Positions 36,970 through 45,344 of a stretch of 64,000 bases of DNA are shown here, piece by piece (the first letter of the stretch is position 1; each line of letters opens with the position of its first letter). The stretch comes from Flavobacteriales bacterium UBA852 (GTDB lineage Bacteria > Bacteroidota > Bacteroidia > Flavobacteriales_E > Vicingaceae): assembly GCA_002295925.1 (NCBI GenBank), contig DBGO01000003.1, forward strand, positions 1 to 64,000, read 5' to 3'. The notes beneath the pieces were generated by a model, which searched no databases, had not been told where the DNA came from, and saw only the letters and a list, made by a program, of their open reading frames with translations. The position numbers were made by a program, and so were the translations under genes.

Positions 36970-38346
36970 ATGGCCAAACAGAAAGTAAAAACAACATTTT
37001 ATTGCCAAAGTTGCGGCACACAACACGCCAAATGGATGGGTAAATGTTCGGAATGCGGCACGTGGAACAGCATTGTAGAAGAAGTAATTACAAATGAAAC
37101 GGCGGCAGTTCCCGGAGTCAAAGAAACATTTTCCATAAAAAAAACATCGCGCCCTATACTAATAGATGAAGTTGAAATTTCGGATATTCCCCGCATAAAA
37201 TTGCCCGGAACCGAATTGAACCGTGTGTTGGGCGGCGGATTGGTGCCGGGTTCGTTAATTCTTTTTGGTGGCGACCCCGGTATTGGTAAATCTACCTTGA
37301 TGTTGCAAATGAGCTTACGCCTGAAAGGCAAAAAAATAGTGTATGTAACCGGTGAAGAAAGCGAACAACAAATAAAAATGCGAGCCAATCGCATTGGCAA
37401 TGCCAATCCAACCTGTTTTTTATTGACAGAAACCAATACACAAAGCATTTTTCATCATATCAGCGAACTGCAACCCGATGTGGTGGTGGTTGATTCCATT
37501 CAAACCTTACATACGGCAGTATTGGATTCTTCGCCGGGAAGTATATCGCAAATTCGTGAATCGGCATCGGAATTTATGCGTTTTGCCAAAGAAACCGGCA
37601 CGCCGGTATTTTTAATCGGGCATATTACCAAAGAGGGCAGTATTGCCGGACCTAAGATTTTGGAGCATATGGTCGATGTGGTTTTGCAGTTTGAAGGCGA
37701 CAGAAACCATTTTTACCGCTTGTTGCGCGCCAAGAAAAACCGTTTTGGTTCAACCAACGAATTGGGAATTTACGAAATGCAAGGCAGCGGACTCAAAGAA
37801 GTGCCCAATCCGTCGGATATTTTGATTTCGAACAGAGAAGAACCCTTGAGTGGTGTTGCCGTTTCGGCAACGATGGAGGGTATGCGCCCCTTGTTGATAG
37901 AGGTGCAGGCATTGGTGAGTACGGCTGCTTACGGGACACCACAACGTTCGGCAACAGGTTTTGACACCCGCCGGTTGAATATGTTGTTGGCAGTTCTCGA
38001 AAAAAGGTGTGGTTTTCGCCTTTCGGCAAAAGATGTTTTTCTAAACATTGCAGGTGGTATAAAAGTAGACGACCCGGCAATTGATTTGGCGGTTATTACG
38101 GCTATTTTATCTTCAAACGAAGATGTGCCTGTAACGGCAAAATATTGCTTTGCTGCCGAAGTGGGTTTGTCAGGCGAAATACGTCCCGTGAGTAAAATTG
38201 ACCAACGCATTTCGGAAGCCGAAAAATTAGGTTTCGAAGCCATTTTTGTATCCAAATACAATAAAAAAGGCATTAACCGGAGCGATTTTAATATAGAAAT
38301 TATTTTTATCGGCAAAGTAGAAGAACTGTATAACAAGTTGTTTTAA
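36970..38346 (+). CDS. radA: DNA repair protein RadA
   Basis: RecA-like branch-migration ATPase in recombinational repair. It has an N-terminal zinc finger C12-x2-C15-x10-C26-x2-C29 (CQSCG...CSECG), Walker A GDPGIGKST (101-109), the RadA motif KNRFG followed by GSTNELGIYEM, and a C-terminal Lon-protease-like domain (about 300-458) with VDDPAIDLAVI. The 458-residue length is standard. It is divergent from the metal-efflux operon. TAAGTTTG lies 6 bases before the ATG, close to a -7 box. Confidence 0.96.
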   Translation: MAKQKVKTTFYCQSCGTQHAKWMGKCSECGTWNSIVEEVITNETAAVPGVKETFSIKKTSRPILIDEVEISDIPRIKLPGTELNRVLGGGLVPGSLILFGGDPGIGKSTLMLQMSLRLKGKKIVYVTGEESEQQIKMRANRIGNANPTCFLLTETNTQSIFHHISELQPDVVVVDSIQTLHTAVLDSSPGSISQIRESASEFMRFAKETGTPVFLIGHITKEGSIAGPKILEHMVDVVLQFEGDRNHFYRLLRAKKNRFGSTNELGIYEMQGSGLKEVPNPSDILISNREEPLSGVAVSATMEGMRPLLIEVQALVSTAAYGTPQRSATGFDTRRLNMLLAVLEKRCGFRLSAKDVFLNIAGGIKVDDPAIDLAVITAILSSNEDVPVTAKYCFAAEVGLSGEIRPVSKIDQRISEAEKLGFEAIFVSKYNKKGINRSDFNIEIIFIGKVEELYNKLF

Positions 38347-38352
38347 ATCTAT

Positions 38353-38541
38353 TTACTCCAAACAAATAAATTTAATAATCAATTTACGGTCGTAGATATG
38401 ATTTCCCGTTGCATACTTTTCACCAAAATATTGTATAAATATATTTGTGTCTTTATATCCTTGTAGAATCAATTTTTCTTTAATAAATTCAGCTCTTTTT
38501 TTTAGACAACAATAAATTATAAGCTTCATTTCCAATAGCAT
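38353..38541 (-). pseudogene. Last part of an OmpA-like domain, out of frame
   Basis: From codon 14 the reading (LKKRAEFIKEKLILQGYKD) completes the peptidoglycan-binding OmpA motif begun in the overlapping frame upstream (SYTDAIGNEAYNLLLSKK). The last 47 residues, ending YDRKLIIKFICLE, look like the end of an OmpA C-terminal domain. It has no proper start of its own. The frames meet at a run of eight A (plus-strand T run 38496-38503); seven A would join them into LLLSKKRAEFIKEKL. Confidence 0.75.
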
Positions 38542-39277
38542 CGGTGTAAGAGGATAAAAGTATAATGCAATTTTTATTTGATTCGGAAATCTTGGGTATT
38601 GATATATCTGCCACTATTTGGTTAATGTAATAATAAATTGTATCGGTATATTGATATATTGGTTTTGGAGTGATGTTATTTGTTTGAAATTTTTCTTTAA
38701 CTAACGAGTCTAATTTTTTTGTTATGGCAGCATCAATTTCTCCATTTAACTCGTGTTTAATTTTTTGATAAATTTTAGAAACGATACTGTCGATTGGTGT
38801 TGTCTTATTAATGGGTTCAACAATTTTTATACTGTCTGCTTTTTCCGCAAGAGTGTGACTCACTATTTGTTGATGGGTTTTGATTGTAGTATCAATGTTT
38901 TTTAAAGTTGAGTCATTTAAATTTTGATTTTCGATTAATGTATCTTTAATGTTGTTATTATCCTGAATTTTAGAACTGTTTGTGTCGACAGTATATGATA
39001 AATTCGTTGTTTCAATCTTTGATTTTACGCTTGGTTGTATGTTGTTTTCAACTGTATAATAAACAGTATCTTTATGATTTGACGAATCAGAATCTAATGC
39101 AATATTTCTCCGTGTTGGATTTACGTTTTTTAATGATTCGTTTGGATTTGAATGATTTGATGAGTCTATATTATTAACAATAATGTTATTTATGTTTATT
39201 ATAGCTGTATCAATTTGGTTTATTTCAATTTTGTTTATGTGAGCAAGTTTTATTTTTTGTCGTACCGGCAGTATCAA
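38489..39277 (-). pseudogene. OmpA-like protein, middle part (frameshifted, low complexity)
   Basis: A long Asn/Asp/Ser/Thr-rich linker (NIDSSNHSNPNESL and NKTTPIDSIVSKIYQ) is followed by the start of an OmpA-like domain (IILLSSYTDAIGNEAYNL). The open frame begins at TTG 39277. Coding-like sequence continues upstream to about 39541 in two frames: DTLNFNNTYKDTNTLF and LDSMVLSPEKDKS in one, SYSIDTIKFDTAGTTKNK in the other, divided by a TAG at 39290-39292. At least three frame breaks therefore lie between 38353 and 39541, two at homopolymer runs. The intact protein would probably be an outer-membrane peptidoglycan-binding lipoprotein or secreted protein. Confidence 0.65.
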
Positions 39278-39572
39278 ATTTGATAGTATCTATAGAGTAA
39301 CTGGATTGGCTTGTGTTAGCGTATCTATTGGTATCAATTTTATATTTTGTATATTTTGTCGAATCATTTCACTGTAAGAAAGAATACTTTTATCTTTTTC
39401 CGGTGATAAAACCATACTGTCGAGGGAAACGATATTGTTTTTTTCGAGAGAAGAGTCTAATTCTAATCTTGATGAGTCATAAACATCACTAAATAATGTG
39501 TTTGTATCTTTATAAGTATTATTAAAATTTAAAGTGTCGTGTTTAATCCTTTGTGCGTTTTATTTGGATTTT

Positions 39573-40004
39573 CTATAGTACATTATTTCCATGTATTTCT
39601 ACATGATTTCTCAAATAAAAATAAACTCTTTTTTGTAGTTCTTTGGCCAACTCTTTTTTTTCGGCTAAGCTTACTCGAGTAAAAGTTTTTACCGTAAAAT
39701 CATATTTTGTATCGGCATATAAAGGTTGACTTATTACTAATTCGAAATTTTGACCGGTATTAAATGATGAACGATCCCAAATGTATGTAGCCAAAGGTTT
39801 TTTGGCATTTTGATATTTTACTTGTACTTCAACTAAAACAATATCTTGCTCGATTTTACCTTCTAAAATAAATGGTTCGCCAAAAGGTAATTTTGATAAA
39901 TTTTGTATAGAATGATTTTCGAAATCAATTTTAACAATTTCATTTTGAGCCATTAGAGTCATCAACTGTAAATATACAGCAAAGAGCAGTATGATTTTTT
40001 TCAT
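39573..40004 (-). CDS. Secreted protein of unknown function (143 aa), possibly N-terminus of the OmpA-like protein
   Basis: A signal peptide (MKKIILLFAVYLQLMTLMAQ) is followed by a beta-rich domain with FGEPFILEGKIEQDIVLVEV and an amphipathic helix SLAEKKELAKELQKRVYFYL. It is not recognised. It ends at TAG, but DST-rich sequence resumes within 40 bases in another frame. It may be the N-terminal domain of the broken OmpA-like protein downstream rather than a complete gene. It is third in the minus-strand cluster starting at 41291. Confidence 0.65.
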   Translation of the reverse strand: MKKIILLFAVYLQLMTLMAQNEIVKIDFENHSIQNLSKLPFGEPFILEGKIEQDIVLVEVQVKYQNAKKPLATYIWDRSSFNTGQNFELVISQPLYADTKYDFTVKTFTRVSLAEKKELAKELQKRVYFYLRNHVEIHGNNVL

Positions 40005-40151
40005 ATTAATAACGTTTAATTTTTTTAAAACATCTATTCTTCAAATTGTTTTATTTCTGTTTCGTATTCATGTTGCATAATATCTTCTTTATCTATCCAA
40101 TACTTTTGTGGTTGTTAGTTCGTAACTGTTTTCACCGGTTTTGTTTAATGT

Positions 40152-40697
40152 TCAAATAAAATTCCCTAAGTCATCAAAAGGTGCATTTCCTTCTAATTGA
40201 TCGGAATATAAGCGTTTAATAATGCTTCTTTCAGAGAGCGCCTCGCTCAATGCTTTAGCAATTATTTCATTTGTAATTTCTGTTTGAGCATCGTTTAACA
40301 ATTGTAAATCGAAGTTTAATACAGTAGCTTCGGTATTTGGGAATATTCCGTTATAAGCTTTATATAAAAATTGATTTATATTAAACAAATCGTAATGCAA
40401 AGTAGGATCAGGGTATTCTTCTGCCACTCTGTCATTGATCATTTCATTGCTTAATGTAGCAATTTGACCTTCGTTTAATTTATCAGCTAATTTATATTCA
40501 AGTAATATTTGAGCAGATTCATCTGGTTCAAAGTCTGTAATTGCCATACGAAGCATTTCCAAAATTTCATTTTCAGGCACTTTTTCAGCTTCTGGAAATC
40601 CAAATTTTTCCAATAACTTATAATAATCTTGCTTTGTCCAATAATTTGGCAATTCATTAACACTTTTAATTTCTTTAATATTCACACGAGCTTTCAT
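40152..40697 (-). CDS. Acidic soluble protein of unknown function (181 aa, truncated)
   Basis: Cytoplasmic-looking, acidic, with EKVPENEILEMLRMAITDFEPDE (near 36-58) and FNINQFLYKAYNGIFPNTEA. The family is not recognised. The frame ends at TGA (40152-40154), but strong coding signal continues downstream: TLNKTGENSYELTTTK in the same frame, then YWIDKEDIMQHEYETEIKQ in the next, ending at 40034. Changing the length of three short T or A runs gives an unbroken ending of about 40 more residues, so the visible stop is probably an artefact or a recent mutation. It is second in the cluster. Confidence 0.65.
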   Translation of the reverse strand: MKARVNIKEIKSVNELPNYWTKQDYYKLLEKFGFPEAEKVPENEILEMLRMAITDFEPDESAQILLEYKLADKLNEGQIATLSNEMINDRVAEEYPDPTLHYDLFNINQFLYKAYNGIFPNTEATVLNFDLQLLNDAQTEITNEIIAKALSEALSERSIIKRLYSDQLEGNAPFDDLGNFI

Positions 40698-40718
40698 GAT
40701 AGATGTGGTTTATAAAAA

Positions 40719-41291
40719 TCAAAACTGATATTTAACAGATAAATAAGCAATGGTTTCATTAATTCCGGAAACGGGTAGAATTATTAAATTCTTACTTTTA
40801 GCTTTCTCGATATTATTAATGGCACTAATTTCTTTAAACCGTTCGCCTTCTTCTTTTTTATTGGTAGATAGTATAATGGTGTAATTTTCAGGGTCAATCA
40901 AATTAATTTCCATAACACCGGGTGTTTTTATAAATTGATTCATTAAAATATCGGCTTGTTCTTTATTCCCTCGTAATAACTCTGCTCTAATACTCCATGA
41001 GAAAACAGTTGTTAAATGTTTTAAATTGTCTGTGTTTAAACTGTCAATATTATTCTGAAATTTGGTTATAATAATGTTTTCTTTTTGCTTGAACTCTTCT
41101 TTTAATTTGTCTTTTTCAATTATCCAGTTGGATTGTAAAGTATTTATTTTCACTTGATAAAAAGCAATAATACTTATTAACACTACCAATAAAGTAAGGG
41201 GTATAACTACACAATAATTTTTTTTTAACCAATCAATAATACCTTTTTTGTTTTTTTGAGGTTCTTCATTTTGATTTAATGTTTTTTCCAT
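40719..41291 (-). CDS. Single-pass membrane protein of unknown function (190 aa)
   Basis: A charged cytoplasmic N-terminus (1-27), one membrane helix at 28-48 (CVVIPLTLLVVLISIIAFYQV), a coiled-coil stalk with KLKEEFKQKENIIITKFQNN, then a small domain of about 100 residues outside. The domain reads PGVMEINLIDPENYTIILST, like the strands of a small Cache or PAS-type sensor, but that is only a resemblance. It is first in the minus-strand cluster of unknown genes ending in an OmpA-like protein. Confidence 0.7.
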   Translation of the reverse strand: MEKTLNQNEEPQKNKKGIIDWLKKNYCVVIPLTLLVVLISIIAFYQVKINTLQSNWIIEKDKLKEEFKQKENIIITKFQNNIDSLNTDNLKHLTTVFSWSIRAELLRGNKEQADILMNQFIKTPGVMEINLIDPENYTIILSTNKKEEGERFKEISAINNIEKAKSKNLIILPVSGINETIAYLSVKYQF

Positions 41292-41399
41292 GTTATTAAT
41301 TCATTTACTTTTTAGACATTATTTAGCTGATTTGTCACAATTTACTTGTACAATTTTACATAAAAATAAAATCCAAAAAATTTACAAAACAAAATAATT

Positions 41400-41415
41400 A
41401 TCGTAAATTTGCGAT
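41400..41415. promoter_or_regulatory. ArsR operator over the ars promoter
   Basis: ATCGT-AAATTT-GCGAT is a near-perfect palindrome (one mismatch). It contains TAAATTTG, a match to the -7 box, and ends just before arsR. A repressor bound here would cover the promoter. The same palindrome recurs at 41780-41795. Confidence 0.65.
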
Positions 41416-41420
41416 GAACT

Positions 41421-41762
41421 ATGAAAAGAACCAAGGAAAATATAGTTTATAATGAAGAGGCAGAGCAGTTGGCAAAATTTGCCAAAGCATTGGCTCATCC
41501 TATTCGAATCGAAATTTTAAAACAGCTCGAAAGTCAATCGTGTTGCTTTACCGGTGATTTGGTCGATGTGTTGCCGTTGGCACAATCAACCATATCGCAA
41601 CATTTAAAAGAATTGAAAAACGCAGGGTTGATTCAAGGCGAAGTTAATCCGCCCAAAATTAAATATTGTGTCAATCAAGAAAACTGGGCAAAAGCCAAAA
41701 AACTGTTCAATAATTTCTTTTCGACAGAAAATATGCCTTCTTGTAACGATGGAGAATGTTAA
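41421..41762 (+). CDS. arsR: ArsR/SmtB-family metalloregulator
   Basis: Repressor released by arsenite or similar metals. The 113 residues form a winged-helix domain with AKALAHPIRIEILKQLES and LAQSTISQHLKELKNAGL (recognition helix, about 53-70). A vicinal Cys pair (SCCF, about 41-42) and a C-terminal CNDGEC motif can bind As(III). It heads the ars operon and is flanked by two matching palindromes, so it probably controls its own operon. Confidence 0.93.
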   Translation: MKRTKENIVYNEEAEQLAKFAKALAHPIRIEILKQLESQSCCFTGDLVDVLPLAQSTISQHLKELKNAGLIQGEVNPPKIKYCVNQENWAKAKKLFNNFFSTENMPSCNDGEC

Positions 41763-41779
41763 AAAAATTTGCAAACAAT

Positions 41780-41795
41780 AATCGTTAATTTACGA
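41780..41795. promoter_or_regulatory. Second ArsR-like operator between arsR and the thioredoxin-like gene
   Basis: ATCGT-TAATTT-ACGAT, with perfect 5-base arms and the same spacing as the palindrome in front of arsR. It lies 22 bases before the next ATG and may control an internal promoter or tune repression. Confidence 0.6.
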
Positions 41796-41817
41796 TAAAC
41801 AATAAAAACAAATAAAA

Positions 41818-42054
41818 ATGAAAACAATTAAAATTTTAGGAACAGGATGCCCGAAATGTAAACAAACAACCGCTTTGGTAGAAGAAGTGGTAAAAGAAAA
41901 AAACATTGACGCCAAAATTGAAAAAGTGGAAGACATTATGGAAATAATGAAATATAATGTGCTTACCACGCCTGTGTTGGTTGTCAATGAAGAAATAAAA
42001 GTAAAAGGTCGCGTGCCGAGTAAAGAAGAAGTAATACAATTATTAACCCAATAA
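41818..42054 (+). CDS. Small thioredoxin-like protein (redox-active disulfide type)
   Basis: The 78 residues have a CPKC active site in LGTGCPKCKQTTAL (about 10-13) and a cis-Pro in LTTPVLVVNEE, the minimal thioredoxin or glutaredoxin-like fold of the TM0996/MTH895 group. It often sits in ars operons and may supply electrons or pass As(III). It is second gene of the operon. Confidence 0.88.
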   Translation: MKTIKILGTGCPKCKQTTALVEEVVKEKNIDAKIEKVEDIMEIMKYNVLTTPVLVVNEEIKVKGRVPSKEEVIQLLTQ

Positions 42055-42065
42055 AAATAAAAATT

Positions 42066-42443
42066 ATGGAAGCTGCAAAAGAAATTTGCCCTACAACAAC
42101 GTACAAAAAAGCATTTGAAGAAAACGCTTTATTGGTCGATGTAAGAGAACCTGCTGATGTTGAAAAACTCTCGTTTGACGTACCAAACATCATCAATATT
42201 CCAATTAGTGAGTTTGAAACCCGCTATACCGAAATACCCAAAGATAAAGAAGTAGTAATGGTATGCAAAAGCGGTGTAAGCAGTTTAAAAGCCACGTATT
42301 TTTTGATGAATCACGATTATACCAATGTGTATAATATGCGCGATGGCATTGAGAAATGGGTGCGCAAACGTTTTCCTGTAAAAGGAGATGTATCCTCATT
42401 AGAAAATTCAATCGATTGTTGTTCAAGTCCTAATTGTTGTTAA
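42066..42443 (+). CDS. Rhodanese-domain protein
   Basis: Single rhodanese domain of 125 residues. It has LLVDVREPADVEKL and an active-site loop VCKSGVSSLKA with the catalytic Cys near 62. The C-terminal tail is Cys-rich (DCCSSPNCC), a likely metal or arsenite contact. The likely role is sulfur transfer or thiol handling in arsenic detoxification. It starts 11 bases after the thioredoxin-like gene. Confidence 0.85.
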   Translation: MEAAKEICPTTTYKKAFEENALLVDVREPADVEKLSFDVPNIINIPISEFETRYTEIPKDKEVVMVCKSGVSSLKATYFLMNHDYTNVYNMRDGIEKWVRKRFPVKGDVSSLENSIDCCSSPNCC

Positions 42444-42453
42444 CCAAGAAATA

Positions 42454-43497
42454 ATGGAAAAAAAGCTGAGTTTTTTAGACCGTTTCTTAACCCTGTGGAT
42501 ATTTATGGCAATGGCACTTGGTGTAGCCTTAGGGTATTTTGCACCGTCCGTTTCGGAAGCAATAAACAATATGAGTTCCGGTACAACCAACATTCCCATT
42601 GCCATTGGTTTAATACTGATGATGTATCCGCCGTTGGCAAAAGTAAACCATAAGTTACTGCCCGATGTATTCCGAAACACCAAATTGTTATCCTTGTCGT
42701 TGTTGCTCAATTGGATAATAGGCCCCTTTTTAATGTTCGTATTGGCAATTGTGTTTTTACACGATTATCCCGAGTATATGGTGGGTTTAATCCTTATTGG
42801 TTTGGCAAGATGTATAGCTATGGTATTAGTGTGGAATGATTTAGCTTGCGGAAGCTCGGAGTATGGTGCAGGTTTGGTTGCCTTAAACAGTATTTTTCAG
42901 GTTGTGGCATACAGTTTTTATGCTTGGTTGTTCATTACCGTCTTGCCCAAATATTTTGGATTCGAAAGCACAGAAATAAATATTTCAATTGCATCAATTG
43001 CCGAAAGTGTAGCCATTTATTTGGGTATTCCATTCTTAATGGGCATATTAAGCAGGTTCGTTTTGGTAAAACTTAAAGGAGAAGAATGGTATAATAATGT
43101 TTTTATCCCAAAAATATCGCCGCTTACACTTATAGCATTATTAACCACCATTGTATTGATGTTTTCACTAAAAGGTAAATTAATTGTAGAAATACCTTTT
43201 GATATTCTGATAATTTCAGTGCCGTTGGTGTTGTATTTTGTATTGATGTTTTTTATCAGCTTTTTCCTGGCAAAAGCTTCCGGCGAAGATTATGAAAAGT
43301 CGGCTTCGGTTGCCTTTACCGCTGCCGGAAACAACTTTGAGTTGGCAATAGCCGTGGCAATTTCCGTTTTCGGGTTAAATTCAGGGCAGGCATTTGCCGG
43401 CGTAGTAGGTCCGTTAATTGAGGTGCCTGCACTTATTTTATTGGTAAAAGCATCCCTTTGGTTAAAGAAAAAATATTATTCAAACAATAAAAATTAA
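42454..43497 (+). CDS. acr3: Arsenite efflux transporter, ACR3 family
   Basis: Inner-membrane As(III) exporter of 347 residues with about ten helices. ACR3 features include the conserved Cys in GLARCIAMVLVWNDLACG (about 127) and FTAAGNNFELAIAVAISVFG near residues 285-304. It lies between the rhodanese and arsC genes, with 10- and 4-base gaps. Confidence 0.94.
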   Translation: MEKKLSFLDRFLTLWIFMAMALGVALGYFAPSVSEAINNMSSGTTNIPIAIGLILMMYPPLAKVNHKLLPDVFRNTKLLSLSLLLNWIIGPFLMFVLAIVFLHDYPEYMVGLILIGLARCIAMVLVWNDLACGSSEYGAGLVALNSIFQVVAYSFYAWLFITVLPKYFGFESTEINISIASIAESVAIYLGIPFLMGILSRFVLVKLKGEEWYNNVFIPKISPLTLIALLTTIVLMFSLKGKLIVEIPFDILIISVPLVLYFVLMFFISFFLAKASGEDYEKSASVAFTAAGNNFELAIAVAISVFGLNSGQAFAGVVGPLIEVPALILLVKASLWLKKKYYSNNKN

Positions 43498-43501
43498 AAA
43501 G

Positions 43502-43927
43502 ATGAAAGTATTAATTCTTTGTACAGGAAATTCTTGCCGTAGCCAAATGGCAGAAGGCATATTAAAAGCATTAAACCCTAATGTTGAGGTTTACTCGGCA
43601 GGAACAAAACCGGCAGATTATGTGCATCCCAAAGCTATTGAAGTAATGAAAGAGTTGGGTGTAGATATCTCGGAAAACAAACCCAAATCGGTAGAGCAGT
43701 TTTTAGACCAAAAGTTTGACTATGTAATTACCGTTTGCGACGGTGCAAAAGAAAACTGTCCCGTGTTTTTGGGCGATGTCAAACACCGTGAACATATTGG
43801 CTTTGAAGATCCTGCCGAAGCAACAGGAACCGATGAAGAAATAACAAACAAATTCCGCCAAGTGCGAGATGAAATTTTGCGCGAATTTTTCAAATTCAAT
43901 AACATTAAGTTTAGACAAAGTATATAA
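43502..43927 (+). CDS. arsC: Arsenate reductase, thioredoxin-coupled (LMW-PTP fold)
   Basis: Reduces As(V) to As(III) for export by Acr3. The P-loop CTGNSCRS has nucleophile C7. The distal pair in CDGAKENCPVF (near 80-87) marks the thioredoxin-type three-cysteine ArsC. The 141 residues are complete. The neighbouring thioredoxin-like protein could be its reductant. Confidence 0.95.
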   Translation: MKVLILCTGNSCRSQMAEGILKALNPNVEVYSAGTKPADYVHPKAIEVMKELGVDISENKPKSVEQFLDQKFDYVITVCDGAKENCPVFLGDVKHREHIGFEDPAEATGTDEEITNKFRQVRDEILREFFKFNNIKFRQSI

Positions 43928-44454
43928 TTTTCAATTGGATACAACATATTGCCGATTACCTCACTTATTCGGTCTTTAACCTTGAAAAAGGAACACATTT
44001 AGCCGATGCCGTAGATTTTTTTATCTACGATACCACAAAAATACTGTTACTGCTTACGGTAATTGTATTTATAATGAGCATCATCAATACTTATTTTCCG
44101 GTTGATAGAGTGCGAAACTATTTAACCACGCACAAATTATACGGATTAGAGTATTTAATGGCTTCATTATTTGGCGTGGTTACGCCTTTTTGTTCTTGTT
44201 CATCTGTGCCGCTGTTTATTGGATTTGTAAAAGGAGGCATCCCGTTGGGTGTTACCTTTGCCTTTTTGGTTACTTCACCCTTGGTTAATGAAGTAGCCAT
44301 TGGACTGTTTTTAGGTATGTTTGGCGTAAAGGTTACGGCAATTTATATTGTAAGCGGCGTTGTGTTGGGAACCATTTCAGGTTTTATTTTAGATAAATTT
44401 AAACTTGAACGATTTTTAACCGATTGGGTAAAACAAATTTTATCAATAGCTTAA
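43927..44454 (+). pseudogene. ArsP/DUF318-family permease, N-terminal part (no usual start; in-frame stop)
   Basis: Permease of the family linked to export of organoarsenicals. Coding homology begins at 43927 with FNWIQHIADYLTYSVFN, but the codon before it is ATT and no ATG, GTG or TTG lies in frame until 44074, which would remove the first helix. CSCSSVPLFIGFVKGGIPLG is the family's cysteine motif. Translation stops at TAA (44452-44454) after VKQILSIA, though the same frame continues into the second half at 44470. Intact length would be about 325 residues. Both faults point to an inactive or mis-sequenced gene. Confidence 0.75.
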
Positions 44455-44469
44455 AATGCCGAAGAAGAA

Positions 44470-44904
44470 TTGCAAGATGAAAAAGCCCCATTTTCGGCAA
44501 GAATAAAAGAAGCATGGCAAGAAACAGTAAAAATTCTTAAAGGAGTAGTGTTGTATGTCTTTGGCGGAATTGCCATTGGTGGCTTTATTCACGGATATGT
44601 ACCGCAAGGTTTTTTCGAACAATATATGGGAAAAGACAATCCTTTTGCTGTGCCTTTGTCGGTTATTCTTGCCGTACCAATATATAGTAATGCATCCGGA
44701 ATGATTCCCATTTTACAAGTTTTGGTAGAAAAAGGCATTCCATTGGGTACGGCACTTGCTTTTATGATGGGTGTAGTAGGGCTTTCGCTGCCCGAAGCAA
44801 TGTTGCTCAAAAAAGTAATGACTTGGAAACTCATCGGGATATTTTTCGGTACAGTGGCGTTGAATATCATTATACTCGGATACTTTTTCAATTTTATTTT
44901 CTGA
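44470..44904 (+). pseudogene. ArsP/DUF318-family permease, C-terminal part
   Basis: Continuation of the permease in the same frame, separated by a TAA and five codons (NAEEE). This open frame begins at TTG 44470, but its reading (DEKAPFSARIKEAWQ) is a cytoplasmic loop, not a natural start. It holds IYSNASGMIPILQVLVEKGIPLGTA and MMGVVGLSLPEAMLLKK, the conserved second half. CAA to TAA, or a similar single change, would explain the break. Confidence 0.75.
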
Positions 44905-44922
44905 ATCTAAAAATCATACAAA

Positions 44923-45327
44923 ATGCTAGAATATTCAATTACAGCACACAGCAACAAAGGTGGCGAAGCTTATGCAAAAGCCAATAACGGTATTGTAAAG
45001 ATTGATGCTTCGGCAGGAAAAATCGATGAATTGCCCAATCCGGCAGAACTTTTGCTCACAAGCTTAGCCGCTTGTATGCTTAAAAATGTAGAGCGTTTTT
45101 CGGAAATTTTAAAATTTGATTATTCCGAAGCACAAGTAGAAATAAAAGGTTTTCGAAACGATGTACCGCCTTTTATGTCGGAAATACATTATGTGCTGAA
45201 AGTAAAATCGGATATGGACGAACGTAAATTGCAATTATTACATAAAAACATCCTGAAATTCGGCACAATTACCAACACATTGGCAAAAGCATCCGAATTA
45301 AAAGGAACAATAGCGTTTTTACATTAA
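44923..45327 (+). CDS. OsmC/Ohr-family protein
   Basis: The 134 residues of the OsmC fold include PAELLLTSLAACMLKNVERF (about 47-66), where the Cys is the reactive peroxidatic one, and EIHYVLKVKSDMDERKLQLL. Many such proteins reduce organic hydroperoxides. The expected second Cys is not at the usual place (the end reads TNTLAKASELKGTIAF), so peroxidase activity is doubtful. It is inside the ars operon and may handle oxidative or thiol stress. Confidence 0.82.
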   Translation: MLEYSITAHSNKGGEAYAKANNGIVKIDASAGKIDELPNPAELLLTSLAACMLKNVERFSEILKFDYSEAQVEIKGFRNDVPPFMSEIHYVLKVKSDMDERKLQLLHKNILKFGTITNTLAKASELKGTIAFLH

Positions 45328-45344
45328 AAAAATAAAATAAAAAA

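Noticed and set aside
40152..40154. TGA read as an amino acid (recoded stop)
   Set aside because: TGA ends other genes here, for example at 26192-26194, and other breaks involve TAA or TAG. A shared recoding rule does not explain them.
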